Below, one piece after another: positions 47,191-59,568 of a DNA stretch of 64,000 nt. The notes beneath the pieces were generated by a model, which had not been told where the DNA came from, did no database searches, and was given only the letters and a program-made list of their open reading frames with translations. How positions within the stretch are numbered: position 1 is the first letter of the stretch; every line of letters starts with the position of its first letter. This DNA comes from Earliella scabrosa (lineage: Eukaryota; Basidiomycota; Agaricomycetes; Polyporales; Polyporaceae), in assembly GCA_022605405.1 (NCBI GenBank), contig JABYQQ010000015.1:682001-746000 (forward strand), in the 5' to 3' direction. A program made the translations under genes and the position numbers.

Positions 47191-48570
47191 GTCTCCATGC
47201 GTGGCGAGGTCTTGGCATGAGATGTGTCGCCTGACATCGTCCGTCGAGTCGATGAACGCTGCTCTGCGCCAAGGGTTACAGCAGTCGCTTCGCGATCGAC
47301 ACCTGAGGAAGTGTCCACGCACGTGACGGGAGGCTGCGCGAAAGATACGAGAGGGTCGAAGATAGCAGATGCGCTGGAGGCGACGAGAAAAGCGTGACGG
47401 GCCTGTCTGTGCGGAGACAGGGGCAGGTTCTGAGGACATGCGAGCTGTTGAATCGTGATTGGACGCGCGAACAATCAGCTTGAGCAGCCGGAGCACGCAG
47501 CTGAACGTGTCTGTCCACCTTCCGGCTCGATTGTCTGTCCTGAATAGCGTGCGCACGAGCGCCAGCGACTAGAACGACACACGCGGCATCCGAAAGAGCA
47601 GAGGTCAGATACCGCCAGCACGTCTCACAGTTTGGGAGCCAATTCACCTAGATGCTTCGCCTGGATGTTTAGTCTTCACCTCGCCGAGCGCATCGCGGTT
47701 GTTCCGAGTACGACCTGGAACGGGCGCGAGTTGATGGACGGACGGACACGACTTTGAGCCACCTCGAGCACGGCTCATCATGTCCGTCGTGAGTAGGGCA
47801 GGTCGACGATTGCCTTGATACATTCGAGCGGCAGCAGGAGCACGTCCAGAGTTGCAGAGAACGCAAAGCACGCGCCCCTGGACGCGCAGTTGCTGCTCGC
47901 GCGCGTTCGCAGATAGCTGGCGTGTGCGCCCGGACGATGGAGGAGAGAGGAAAGTCCGTGACTGCCTGGCGGCTTCCCTGGACCACGAGAGGGCGAGGAG
48001 AGGATCTGAGTGTTTCTCTGCCTCGTCTCATTGCTCCATCTCCGCAATGAACGTCCGCGGGTGGTATACACGCGCGTAGAACATGGAGGTAGAGTCTCAG
48101 GCGGGGGCATCGCCTGGCGAGGCGGTGCTCTTGCAGTCCGGGGCGTTCAGGGGGTGGACAGCATGGACTCGTCGATGTGCGCGGTGCAGCGCCGTACCGC
48201 ATGTGTTGGGCTCGATGGCCAGAGGTGTGTACGGCTTGCAAGCAGCGGGAGTGAGCGTGCCACGGGTCCGAGTACTCCGCTGGGCCCTTGCCGCTCATGC
48301 CTAGTCGCTGCTCCGAGAGCGCATTGAACGTGCGTAAGTCGCCCGAGTTGCATTCGTGCTCGAAGAGGACGGGTCGATGGGGATGTGTTAGAGCAGAGGC
48401 AGCGCCTCGCCGTAGATATTCTCGGAGTGTGGGATGTGCGGCGTGTGGACGGAATGGGCCTGTTGAACGACGCGGCAGCGTCGTGGACTCGCACCCGTTC
48501 TGCAGGAGCTATAGTAACCCGAGACAGTGACCCGGAGCGGGAATTCGAAGTCTTTGGCGGACGAAGGAGA
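47190..48570 (-). pseudogene. VPS54 relic B2
   Basis: About 47200-47470 aligns with 37893-38155 of segment A. 47640-48000 matches the long exon beginning at LKNITAKHL and running into LEYLKVIVNL and the region around residues RVEERAYFAVSATLDVL (compare 61740-62030). 48045-48170 and 48305-48475 each match the 5' end of VPS54 (compare 63815-63990). The same double 5' end and the same missing middle exons occur in relic A. No open frame survives. Confidence 0.7.
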
Positions 48571-51500
48571 CCTCGGTGTGTGATGCGCGAGGTAGGAGAA
48601 GCTTGGAGCGACGACGAGGACGTCTCGCCGGGACTGTTCAGCGCGTTTGCATAGCTGTGGTTAGTCAAAGTAGAGCATATACGGCACGTTCGACGTGGAG
48701 ACGCACCATTGAAGCCGTGCATCGAGCTGTGGCCTACGATGCACTACGATACAGGTACTCTCCAAACCCCGTTGAGTGGTCCCTGAGACACCTTCAAAAT
48801 TTCGCCGTGTACCATCCAGGTGAAGGGCCTTGAAGCGCCATGAGCGAGCGTAGGCTGAGCCGAGAGAAGCTCCAGAGCCGGGATCATGCGAGAGAGTGGA
48901 CGAGTAGTTCTTGGGCACGGAGCTAGTTGCCACACCACAGGTCTGAGACTGATCAGACAGCGCGCGAAAGGCAGAACAGCATGCAGTGACACTCACAGAA
49001 AGAGAGGCTTGGGTTGGTGTTTGGCTGGTGTGCCAGCGCGATTCGTGAACTGGTACCAGCGCGTCTATGGAAGTCATCGGCCGCTTACGTAACCCTCCTC
49101 CTCCCTTGCCTCCTACGACGACGACCTACAGCGGCCAGAACTCGCTTCCCCTGCCCCTTGTCCGCTTCTTCGTTCCATTCCTGCTGTCAACCCAGTGAGA
49201 GATTGAGCTCCGGACCAGGCGTGGCCAGCCACCGACACCTCGTCCGTTCTCTGGAGCCCGATCGCGATGCGTTGCTGAGCACCGTCTCAAATGGCAAGCG
49301 TACCTTGCCCTCCGCCGGTTCTCCGACATACTTGTTCGCTTCCATGGGACATATCGAGCCCGTAGGTACGGGATTCTGCCCTCCGCTAGAACCTACGTGT
49401 CTTGCTCTAGACGTTGTCGGGTGCGTCGGAACGAGTAACGCTACTACTCGTGCACCTCATCCTGGTGTAGCTCGATAGGTACGCCGGTGTCTCGAGGAGC
49501 TGGAGGGCACGCAGACGTCCATACGCGACATGAGAGTGTGGTGCGTGGCGTGGATCGCGATCTTGGACTGGAATGTCGTTTGGTACGCCCGTCTTATGAT
49601 CTCTTCCGCTGGGATCCGTACCAGCACAAACCCCTGGACGCTGCTCCTCCCCTCTCTCCCGCTCGTTGGCATCAGCTCAGTTCTAGCACCCTACGGGCAT
49701 GCGTATACATGTAAACCGAATTTAGAGGTTTCGCTGTATCTCAGGGTGCACGGAGAGCGTCGGAGGTCCGAGGTACGTGTTTGAGCTCGCGACGCGAGAT
49801 GAATCGTAGGGATACGGATGTCTCATCCTGCCCCATGCTGCACGTTAACGCAGCCAGGTCGTCCACAAATGGCGAGTTGGTAGTCAGTATCTCCCTCCCG
49901 TCGCCTTCCCAGCAGCCTTCCGCCTCTTCCTCCCGCTCCACACCACTCAGTGTCGAGCTGCAGCCACAAGCACAGCGGTTGAGAACGCTCTGACTCCATG
50001 TTGCTGAGGGTCGGGACGTCGAGCATGTACTTCCATGCGGCTCGGAAGTCGAAGAGCGAATGTCTTTCCCCTCCACGAGCTCGCTCTCTACAAGTGGCTG
50101 AACCTAACTACTCACCGTTCCAGATCCATTGCAGCTTTCTAAACAGTTCCATACACGCATTGGTCATACCAGCAGTGCAAATCGAGCTCGACCAACAAGC
50201 TTCGTCTCAAGATGTACGCACAGACACTCACCGTTCACCTCCGAGCATGTGCGTGTGCATAACCTCTACTCGATTCACCACCCCGTCTAAACTCACATCA
50301 TGCACAGGTTGCTGGAACTCGCTGTACGTGGTGCCACACTCAGTGTTCCCGTCGGCTGACTCGTAATGACCAATATGCTCAAGCTCTCAGCAACCTTGCG
50401 GGTTTAGAGATCGGAGAGCATCATTACCTCCCCACACGGAGCGCGCCACGGCGTGCAGGAAGCAACGTTTGTAAAACCCCTCGCGCTGTCGCCGCGAGAG
50501 GAGATCGAGCCCGTCGGTGAGCGGTCTGTACTATGACGAAAATTTCAGACTCACGATTGACCTATATATCCACAGCCGCGTTCGGATGGTCATCAGTCCG
50601 CGTTGTGCATAGCGTGACGTTTCGCGCGTGCTACGACGTTGCTGACTGACTACACACCGATGCGGGGTGCCTCCTCAGTGCCGTATATGGCGAGGGATCC
50701 TTGGCGCGGACGCAGACGGGCAGAAGCTTGAGACTCCGCCTACGACCGTGTGCCCATCGAAGTCCGGAGAGCAGCATGGGACTCGGACGCCAACCGCTCC
50801 AGCGAGAGCGTTTCGACCTCGCTACTCGTACGATCTGGTGCCGGAGACGAGCTCCCTCGCACAGCGTCGTCGCTCGAGACCAATGCCTGTTTTGCCAGGT
50901 CAGTAACGCGTAGTCAATAGTACGACGGACACTTCACTGACCGTGGAGGGTGTTTTGGACTCTGGACCACTGTCCAGCATTGCGGACGAAGCCAGGATTG
51001 CAAGTTCGTCCAGCGACTTCGTTCGGTGCGGTGCGATCCTGTCGGCCTCGGACGCGCCGACAACGCCTAGCGTCATTCTACTCGGCAGCGCGAGTTGGAA
51101 GGGACTCAGAATAGGAGCAGGGACGTTGGTCAATGGTTCGTATGTAGAATGGCTCACCTGTAAGTACATCCACCCAAGGAGATGTGACCTCGTGCGCGGA
51201 TGAGGCCGTCCGAGTTGATCGAGTTTCAGGACGCAGAATGTGGCGGGAATCCGAGTCAGCGCAGGAAACGAACTGGCCAAGGTCAACTGGCAGGCTCGAC
51301 CGTCAAATCCTGGTCCTGCCTCCGCTGCGTTGTGAGTGCGGACTGTATCCGCCGTCACTGTCCAGTTCATACCCGATGGGCCTGGTATTCCGTATGCTCA
51401 ACTCACGCCCGCGATCCAGTGCGCGATCCAGTGCAAAACCATCTATAGCCGACGGATCGTCCATCGCGACTTGACCCAGCTCGAGCCGGGTCTTGGAGAA

Positions 51501-51866
51501 TACGCTATGCGAGAGTGTCTGGTGAGCATTCTGCAATGTTCTGATACCAACCGGACTGGGAATGACCAGAAAGCCACCGCATGTCGGAGTCGCACCAACC
51601 AACGTTCGGAATGACGCGCGCCCAAGCCCTGTTTGGTACTGCACCTCTCTGCGTGGCAAACCACTATGCGCAATCTCAGTGGATAGGCTTTTGCGTTTGT
51701 GGTACATCGGAATGAGAGAGTCAGACGAACTGCGATACATATAGCCACGTCCATTTGTTGGCACATTGGAGTAGATACGGAACTGCGACCGCCGGCGGTC
51801 ACTACAGTGGAACAGAACACGGGCTACAAACACGGACTATGTAGTATGTAACGTGAAAAGGGGAGG
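48571..51866. other. Segment B, paralogous to the DNA right of relic A
   Basis: About 48880-49090 aligns with 39480-39697, and 49090-49720 with 40787-41300, without the 1.09-kb element. CATGCACAGGTTGCTGG at about 50300 matches 41942. A minus-strand ORF at 50900-51370 has a plausible protein composition (SPFQLALPSRMTLGVVGASE) but no recognised family. No intact gene is called. Confidence 0.4.
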
Positions 51867-53844
51867 CTAACCGAAGTGTGGCCAGTAGTTCCCCCACGAC
51901 GGTAGAGTAAACGAGTCAGGAGGAAGCGCGAAGAGCTGGCGGAAGCTCTCCACGAGCAGGAACATGCTACCCAAGAAGTATACTAGTACATTGAAGACAG
52001 CAACAGCTTTGCTGATCTGATCCCGTACTACTGCCGCAAACCGCCCATAGGCGGAGTCATCCTCGGTTGTTAAAGACCAGCATTCACCGATCAGCATTAT
52101 CACGTACACTATGACGAACGTCCCCACCCCCAGGACCATGATGGCCACCGTCGTCCACCGCCAGAGCGAACGCTCAACATCGGTCGGGAATGTCGCCCCG
52201 AGGCCGATCAGGTGAGGGAAGCCGTACACGGCTGGAAGGAGGGCGAGACCAATGCCCGAACGCGACTTGGCGGTCCAAGCTGTGTGTGTCGCGGCTTGAA
52301 CATGAGCCACAGGGACGACGAGAGGATGGCTTCCTTTGTATGGGGAACGAGCGATGTCGCGAACCTTATCCTTGGATAATGATGAAAGAAGACGCATCCG
52401 CTCGTTGGCAGCTTGCTCCTCTGCTTCGTTGATGGAACTGCCGTCGACGTACCACGGCAAAGGCCTCCCGTAGAAGATGTACTTGACTTTCTGCGCGGTA
52501 AGCCACTTTCGGATGGCACTGACCGACAAGTAGGACCTGAGAAACCTGACGTCTGACGGTGAGGCTGGACCTTTGCCATCGCAAGCGTCCCGGAAACGTG
52601 AGGTTGGCCATTCGGACAATTTGATGTTGTACCTTCCCGGGAGGTGTTTAATCTCGAACGGGTGGAACAACAAGATTGCATCAAACAGAAGAGAGCGATT
52701 GGCAAAACTCAGTGTTGATAGCCATGCGCCAACTTGACGAACGCGCTGCCGATCCACTGCTGGCACATCAGAGTGCGTCCCGATGACAATAGGCTGACCA
52801 ACGTCCTTCGGCTTCTTCCACCACACGGCGTACGTGAGCAGCGCGCAGAGCGCGTGTGCGATTGTCGTGACTTCGAGGAGGGAGAGCGGGAGGTGCTGGA
52901 CGGCGCGGTTGAGGCAGCTGAGGCAGAACCAGAGCACTTGCCAGGCGAGGAGCATCTTCGCAAGGCCGTCCGCCTTGCCGCGGTCGAGCAGCTCGTCGAC
53001 GGGGATGTCGGGGATGAGATCTGGCTCACCTCGCATGAGCGCTCGAACGCCATGCTCGGTCAGGACACCATTGCCTTGCCAGGCGGGGAGATAGCGATCG
53101 ACTGGCGTGTCATGCGGGTTTTGGAGGACGAAACCGCCCATGATGGCGAAGAAGCTATGGGTGATCGTCCACGGATATTTGCGCTGCCACGGCGGAGGGG
53201 TCGAGCTTTCCACGCCGGGCTCGCGGTTGCTGCCACCAGCGGGTCCTGAGCCGATGTTCACAGAGCTCTCCGCATTCTTGGCCCCAATCGTCGGACCGGC
53301 GTTCATTGCGGAGTCCGCCTCCGCCGCCGTCTTGGGGACCTCATCCATCTTGTGCACCGCGGCCGCAGTCCCCTGCGTCTCTCTCTTTTCGGTGTCGCAG
53401 ACGGAGTGCGCCGACTTTACACAGGAACAATTGTGTGAACAGCCGCATATATTGTGTTATTTCATATATACTCACTTTGCGTTCGGAGAAGTCACGGAGG
53501 TGATGCAACCCGGTGACTATCCAACCACGAGAGCGCACTAACAGGGAGGGGTCTTCCGTAGGGGTCTCCAATCTCCACTGCGCAAACTCGGTGAGCTCGC
53601 GCGCGGCTATGAACTGATTGAATGCGACGAGGAGGAGGTACTCCGGCGCTAGGAGGCCGAGGACGAGCCACCCGAGCTTATCCAGGAATCTCCCGAAAGC
53701 TGACTGTCCGCGCTTTCCGCTCTCGGGGATATCGAGATGGAGCGCGGACCAGGTGGAAACGAAGAGGGTGCTGAGACAGCTGGTGAGGATGGAGTATGTG
53801 CCACGGAAGTGCGGCTCTGCCTGCCAGGAGACAGTGGCGTTCAT
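51867..53844 (-). CDS. Seven-helix membrane family, copy 5
   Basis: Exon 1 is 53844-53476 (MNATVSWQAEPHFRGTYSIL ... FSERK). Exon 2 is taken as 53372-51867 after a 103-nt intron, longer than in the other copies; the acceptor ACGCAG is the first that keeps the frame, so the exact join is less certain. The product has 624 residues. All family blocks are intact: GWLVLGLLAPEYLLLVAFNQFIAARELTEFA, KYPWTITHSFFAIMGGFVLQNP, GKADGLAKMLLAWQVLWFCLSCLNRAVQHLP, TIAHALCALLTYAVWWKKPKDVGQP, PLPWYVDGSSINEAEEQAANERM, YGFPHLIGLGATFPTDVERSLW and ALPPDSFTLPSWGNYWPHFG. It is closest by eye to copies 3 and 6. Seven hydrophobic spans; biochemical role unknown. Confidence 0.8.
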
Positions 53845-55355
53845 CGTCGGCGGAGGCGCGAGTTATCGGGAGCGGCGAGCGAAGGACAACGCACGTCGTC
53901 TCGCGCGAGACCCATAAGGTTCCTAAGTACCCGGCTGGATGGCTGTGAGCGAAACCGCGGGCGGGGTCCCCGTGCCGCGCTCACTCATTGACAGAACGTT
54001 CGATGACAGGTGCTTCCCTGCCACTCGTGGACGGCGACGAGGCGCCTAATGGGGCAAGTTCGAGAACGGGACGTCGTGCCCAAATTCGCAATGATGATAT
54101 GACTGGAACTCATCGATCATCCACGAACTGACAAAGCCGAAGCTCGGATTGTGCTTCTTGCACCGCGTGAAATTCGAGATTACGGAAGACGGCAATACGC
54201 TCGGGATTCGGAGGTTCCAGGCGGATTCTGCACGAGTCTCACGCAGATCCTGCGGGCGTTTGGGATCCGCGCGGTTCTACGTTCCACCTGAGTTCCTAGC
54301 ACATCCTATGTAGGCTCCTGTCGGATTCGCAATGCTATGGAATCCGACGACGGCTGGGCAGTAATTTCTGAGTTGCTGGGTATTACATAATCGCGTACGA
54401 GCGCTTTCGTTATTCAAGGCAGTCGTCTCTCCTGCCAGTGAATGCGCTTCTCGCGCTTCATTTCGGGCTCTGTTCTTGAAGTGATACACGCAGGATTTTT
54501 ATTGGACAATGAGGATGTCTCGTAGCGGCACGCTGAGATTATTTCTGACCTCTATGCGAACGGTAATCCCGCCCACAGTGACCTCTGAGGCTACCCGTAC
54601 TACTACCGCCAGTAGAATGCCGCCACCTGACGAGCCTGAATCTACAGGTTCACACCGAGTACCCACTCTTGGGGAATCTAGACAGGAATCTGTCTGCAAT
54701 CCGCAAGGAATCGTTGGATCCTCAACAAACTCCTCTCCTGCGAGATCTAGAATTTCACGCGGTGTTGTATGCTTTACCAGAACGTCGGCGTCGCCACTGG
54801 CTGGCTATTGGGAAGGCCACTCGTCGAGAGGCTTTCTGCAGCCTCCTGGAGGCGCGATTCTGGACATGAGCCGCAAGCAAGTCAATGTATATCAATCGGG
54901 ACTGTCAACACGGGATCCTATGCCGCTCGCTTCTTGTCGGGTATTAGGGTCTATAGGCCTAAGATCAATTACACGAGGACAGGCGGACATAGTTGTCATC
55001 AAACGTCCATACCCTCCTTCGCGGTTGATGGCAGTGGGCTGCTTCATCAACGGAGGTTCTGATCGTGAAGCGCCTGTGGGAGCCCGACTCGTATGAACAG
55101 ATACCGTCCAGATGAGAAGGACAAGTCTATATCAGACTTACTCCACAGCCGTGCAAAGGAATCCTCCAGCATGGACGCTAGCCTGAGCTTCTGGCCGCAA
55201 GCCAAATCGCAGGGGGCATAGCATCCGACTGGACGCCGGGCGAGGGAATGACCACCCGGCTCGTGGAGCAGATGCTGGGAAAGGTAACCGCCGCATGCGA
55301 AGATGTACGGACTGCCTCACTCCGCGGAACAGGGGTAGTGCTCCCTCCATCTAGA
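53845..55355. other. Spacer with one long unassigned ORF
   Basis: A plus-strand frame at 54509-55096 is open for 195 codons, Ser/Thr/Arg-rich, without recognisable motifs or family; it may be chance or decayed transposon sequence. The rest is AT-richer than its neighbours and carries no gene. Confidence 0.3.
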
Positions 55356-56900
55356 ACCGCGAACACTTCTGTCTTCGTTGGTGTCGGTGGAGGAGCGTCT
55401 TCATCCAGGGTCAGCCACCATTAGGGTCTCCATCGGGTCTACCTGCGGAGTCCCCACTGGGCGCGGGGGACGGCGATGCGACCGGTGTTAGAAGCGCCTT
55501 GTCGACGTTTCGCATCTGTGTGGTCGCAGAGCGGGGGTCGAGGCTGTTCGGCCATTGAGCGTGTCTGAGCGCGCGAGCATTCCTGACGTGGGCGGTGGTC
55601 TGAGGGAAAGGCTGAGCGGCGGGTTGTGGTTCGGGCTGTGGTGGAACGCGTTTCTATGATCTTCTCGAGCATTGCCGTAGGGGCGGATACGTTCTTCAGG
55701 TCCGTAAGCCCGTAAGCTTCTGTAGATAGCGGGCGTCCACACGCAGTCTGATAGAATTTGACGAGTTTGTCAGTGGTAGGACCACAATCTGGATACAAGT
55801 ACGAGCCGAGACGTACCACGCCTTCTCTCTTCACTGTTCAGGGACAACAGTTCAACCTCGGTGTATTCCTCCGACAGTCGGAGGTTGACAGGAGCGAAGA
55901 CTTGCATCATCAGAGTCTCACCCTCAAAACCAATCCTCGTCGTCCTGATTTGAATTTGAACGCCACGTTGAACAATGAACATGACCCTCGAAGACCGAGG
56001 AAGGAAGACAGCGTGAGAGATTCTTGCGCAGGGTCACCGCCTCCTTCACCAGGACCTTCATATAGTCGTAAACGCCCTCATCTTCCCACTTTACAGCCTG
56101 CCAAGCTACACCAGCTGCCCTGCTCAGACCTATCTGCAGCGTCCGTATGTGTGCGGTGAGATGGTCGCCCATGACGAAATTGAGCTTCGCACTTCGTTCT
56201 GGTGCTCCTGGTAACCCTACGGACATATTGCATCAGATGACCCGGCGTCGTGAGCTGAACGTAGGTTGCCAGTGGAGAAAAGAGGTCGACAGAACGTACC
56301 AACTTGACCTCGATGAGTATGACCGCCTGGTGCTGGCTCAAATGTCGTCTGAACGTCTCGCGCGTGACGGAATGGGCGAGATCATGACGGCAAGCGATGG
56401 CGATGCCAGAGCTTGCAGTCACAACTCAGACGCGGGCAACTGTCAATCAATGCGTGTGCATTATAACCATCACCACTCACCAAGATGCTCGCGGTCATGT
56501 TCTTCAGCCCCACAGAGCGCATCGCGCTCGTCCCCAGCACGACCTGACAGGTCCGCGAGTAAGACGCGCCTGATTGTGTGCGTCGTCAGCAGAAGATTGC
56601 ACGGGCACGTCCAACGTCTCAAGACACCGCAAAGTGCGCGCGTTCCTCGACCTCGACGCGCAGCTGCTGCTTGGAATACTGGCGCTGCATGCACTTAAAC
56701 CAGGACCGCACCTCTATGCCGATCAGGTCGAGGACAGCATAGGCTCGTCGCTGTGCACGGTGCCGTCGCAGTGTCGTGCCGGGTTCGGCAGTGCCATCTT
56801 CCACCTTGAGCCAGATGCCCAGAGGCAGGACTCGGAGTTGAAGTCGGGCAGGCTGAGGCGGGAGGCGCAAGGGCATCGCAGGGAGGGAGGGCCTTGGGCG
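55356..56900 (-). pseudogene. VPS54 relic C
   Basis: Aligns colinearly with 60490-62000 of the intact gene. 55420-55720 corresponds to the Pro-rich last exon and LTGLKNVTAPTAMLE (tracts GGCCATTGAGCGTG and GGGCGGTGGTCTG shared). 55850-55930 corresponds to INHRLSEEYTKIELPSLE, 56000-56110 to VKETVTLHKVLSRYLPSS, 56335-56385 to YVRETFRRHLSQ and 56475-56650 to LKNITAKHL onward. Short open pieces survive (for example LTDLKNVSAPTAMLEKI), but stops and indels break every exon. This is the best preserved of the relics and lies directly left of membrane copy 6. Confidence 0.75.
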
Positions 56901-57579
56901 GTGCGGACCTAGTGCGGACCTTGTGATGGGAACTTCTCACTGCGTTCATGTGGCAGGAGACGTTCAAGGTCGAGTAAATGCGATATGTTCGAGGGGTAGA
57001 CGCACCATTGCAGTCATATCTCCAGCTGCTCCAGTCCGACGGAAGGGAAGGGCCCTCCGGTTGCAGGCTGGAAAGAGAGAGCTCGCCTGCAGGTCAGAGA
57101 AGTTTGAGGCGAGAGCCGAATTAGGAGAGGTGTGTGTCAGAGTCTCAGAGTCTCAGACTGGGCCAATAGTAGGCTAAGAGCAAGGACTCCAACTCGCAAG
57201 TCGGGTGCAAGTCAACGGGCGTCTCTATTAGCTCGTCCCGCGGCCCGTGCGGCCCGTAAAACTGGAGGCTTCACGGCTCTAGATGCTGGCTCGCGGCCAC
57301 TGTCCACAGCTTCGCTTTTTATGCACTCACCGGAAAGGAGCTTCCAAACCATACAGCGGTAGACTGCCAGTACGAGGACAAGGAGGAAGCCAGTGTGCAC
57401 CACTCTATACGGTGGCAACGAATAGATTTGCACGTAGGTTTGTTCTAATATTGGAGTAGATACGTAGCTACAAACGCCGAAGATCACCACAGCAGCCACG
57501 ACAGTAGCATATGAAGTAACCTGTACGCAAGCAGACAAACACATATGTACTATGTATGTAACGTGAGGGTCTGAAGAAG
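56901..57579. other. Spacer between relic C and membrane copy 6
   Basis: No gene recognised. The last 40 bp are 3' flank shared with other copies (a tract like TATGTAACGTGA precedes the stop of copies 5 and 6). Confidence 0.45.
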
Positions 57580-59568
57580 CTAATCGAAGTGTGGCCAGTA
57601 ATCACCCCACGACGGTAGAGTAAACGACTCCGGAGGAAGCGCAAATAGCTGTCGGAAGCTCTCCACGACCAGGTACATACTGCCAATGAAGTAAATCAGC
57701 AAATTGAAGAAGGCGACGGTTTTTCCAAAGCGCTGCAACAGTGCTCCGAACGGCATCATGTTATGAGCATCAAACTTCAACCATGGGTTCTCACCGTGGC
57801 TGAGTCTGTACAGGAATCCGTGACGGCGGCTGCGTCGCCACAGGCATGTACCAAAGCTGAATAGCATGTGCACGAGGCAGAACGTCCATACTCCCAGCGC
57901 CATGATGGCCACCGTCGTCCACCGCCAGAGTGAACGCTCAACATCAGTTGGGAACGTCGTTCCGAGGCCGAGCAGGTGAGGAAAGCCATACACGGCTGGA
58001 AGGAGGGCGAGACCAATGCCCGTACGCGACTTCGCAGTCCTAGCTGAGTGTGTCGCGGCTTGAATAGTAGCCACAGGGACGACGAGAGGATTGCCATCCC
58101 CGTATGTGGAACGTACAAAGTCTTGAACCTTCTCGGGTAGTACGGATGATAGAAGAAGCCTCCGCTTCATGGTGGCTTCCTCTTCTGCTTCATCGATGGC
58201 GCTGCCTTCGACGTACCAAGGCAAAAGTCTCCAGTAGAAGACGTACTTCAGTTTCAGCGTGGTGAGCCGACTCGTACGTCGGACGGCCTTCGATGACAAG
58301 TACGGCCTGAGGAGGACTTCGGGGGAGGCTTGAGGGGGATCAGAGGGATCAGAAGGACCATCGCTAGCATTGTGAGCCTTCCACTGGTCGCGTCCGTGAT
58401 GAAGCCAGTTGGGCCATGCATCCGGCGATTTGCCAACTTGAATGACGGTCGTGAACTCGGAGTGGTGGTATAGCAGAATACCATTGAAAAGAAGAGAGCG
58501 ATCGGTAAAGCTCAATGTTGAGAGCCACGCGCCAACTTCACGGGTACGCTGCCGATCCGCATCAGACTGCGTCCCGATGACAATGGGTCGCCCAACGTCC
58601 TTCGGCTTCTTCCACCACGCCGCGTACGTGAGCAGCGCACAGAGCGCGTGTGCGATTGTCGTGACTTCGAGGAGAGAGAGTGGGAGGTGCTGGACGGCGC
58701 GGTTGAGGCAGCTCAGGCAGAACCAGAGCACTTGCCAGGTGAGAATCATCTTCGCGAGGCCGTCCGCCTTTCCCCGATCGAGCAGCTCGTCAACAGGGAT
58801 GTCTGGGATGAGTTCTGGCGCAACGGATATGAGCATTCGAACGCCCTGCTTGGCGAGGACGCCATTGCCTTGCCAGGCGGGGAGATAGCGATCGACTGGT
58901 GTGTCGTGTGGGTCCTGGAGAACGAACCCGCCCATGAGGGCGAAGAAACTGTGAGTCAGCGTCCATGGATGTTTGCGCTTCTTCAGAGGCGTCGTGCTGT
59001 TCGGAGTCTGCTCATCAGACTGGCTGTTGCTAACATGTGTCGAGGTGATATTCCCTCGCCCGTCCTTCTCATCTGCCTCGGTGTCCGGCGCATCCTCGAA
59101 TGTCTTGTCCACCCCAGCCACCGCCTCAACGTCGCATGACATCGAGTCCATTGGCTCAATTCCCTTCTAGGACCCATGATCAATATGATACAGATGTCGT
59201 CCACATGTACTCACTTTGCAACTCGAGGCGTACCGACCAAAACCTGCAGCTATCCAACGACCAAAGCGAACAAACCCAGAAGGGGATTCCGGCGGGGTCT
59301 TCAACTTCTCTTGTGCGAACTCGGTGAGGTCGCGCGCGGCAAGGTACTGGTTGAATGCGACGAGGAGGAGATATTCTGGTGCTAGGAGACCAATGACTAG
59401 CCACCCGAGCTTGTCCAGGGATCGCATGACACCTGATTTTCCGCTCTCCGGTATGTCCAAGTGGAGCGCGGACCAGGTGGATATGAAGAGGGTGCCGAGG
59501 CAGCTGGTAAGGATGGAGTATGTGCCACGCGAATGCGGTTCCTCCTGCCAGGAGACGGTGGCGTTCAT
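57580..59568 (-). CDS. Seven-helix membrane family, copy 6
   Basis: Exons are 59568-59215 and 59166-57580 with a 48-nt intron; 646 residues. The N terminus MNATVSWQEEPHSRGTYSIL and ESGKSGVMRSLDKLGWLVIG match copies 3-5; the linker is Asp/Glu-rich (EDAPDTEADEKDGRGN). The signature KHPWTLTHSFFALMGGFVLQDP, the GKADGLAKMILTWQVLWFCLSC helix, TIAHALCALLTYAAWWKKPKDVGRP, LPWYVEGSAIDEAEEEATMKR, YGFPHLLGLGTTFPTDVERSLW and FTLPSWGDYWPHFD are intact. Between the sixth and seventh hydrophobic spans it carries a longer basic loop (LWRRSRRHGFLYRLSHGE). A CTTATA lies about 60 bp upstream. It is adjacent to the one functional VPS54, in the same orientation, with 805 bp between its start codon and the VPS54 stop. 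Confidence 0.82.

Noticed and set aside
54509..55096. 195-codon plus-strand ORF as a new gene
   Set aside because: No motif, no upstream signal and a Ser/Thr/Arg-rich composition expected by chance in this base composition; kept only as a note in the spacer.
55439..55834. 131-codon minus-strand ORF as a possible gene
   Set aside because: It is a surviving piece of the VPS54 last exon (LTDLKNVSAPTAMLE) within relic C; neighbouring exons are broken.
57212..57544. Hydrophobic 110-codon ORF as a separate membrane protein
   Set aside because: It lies in the 3' flank of membrane copy 6, lacks family motifs and is not repeated at the other copies.
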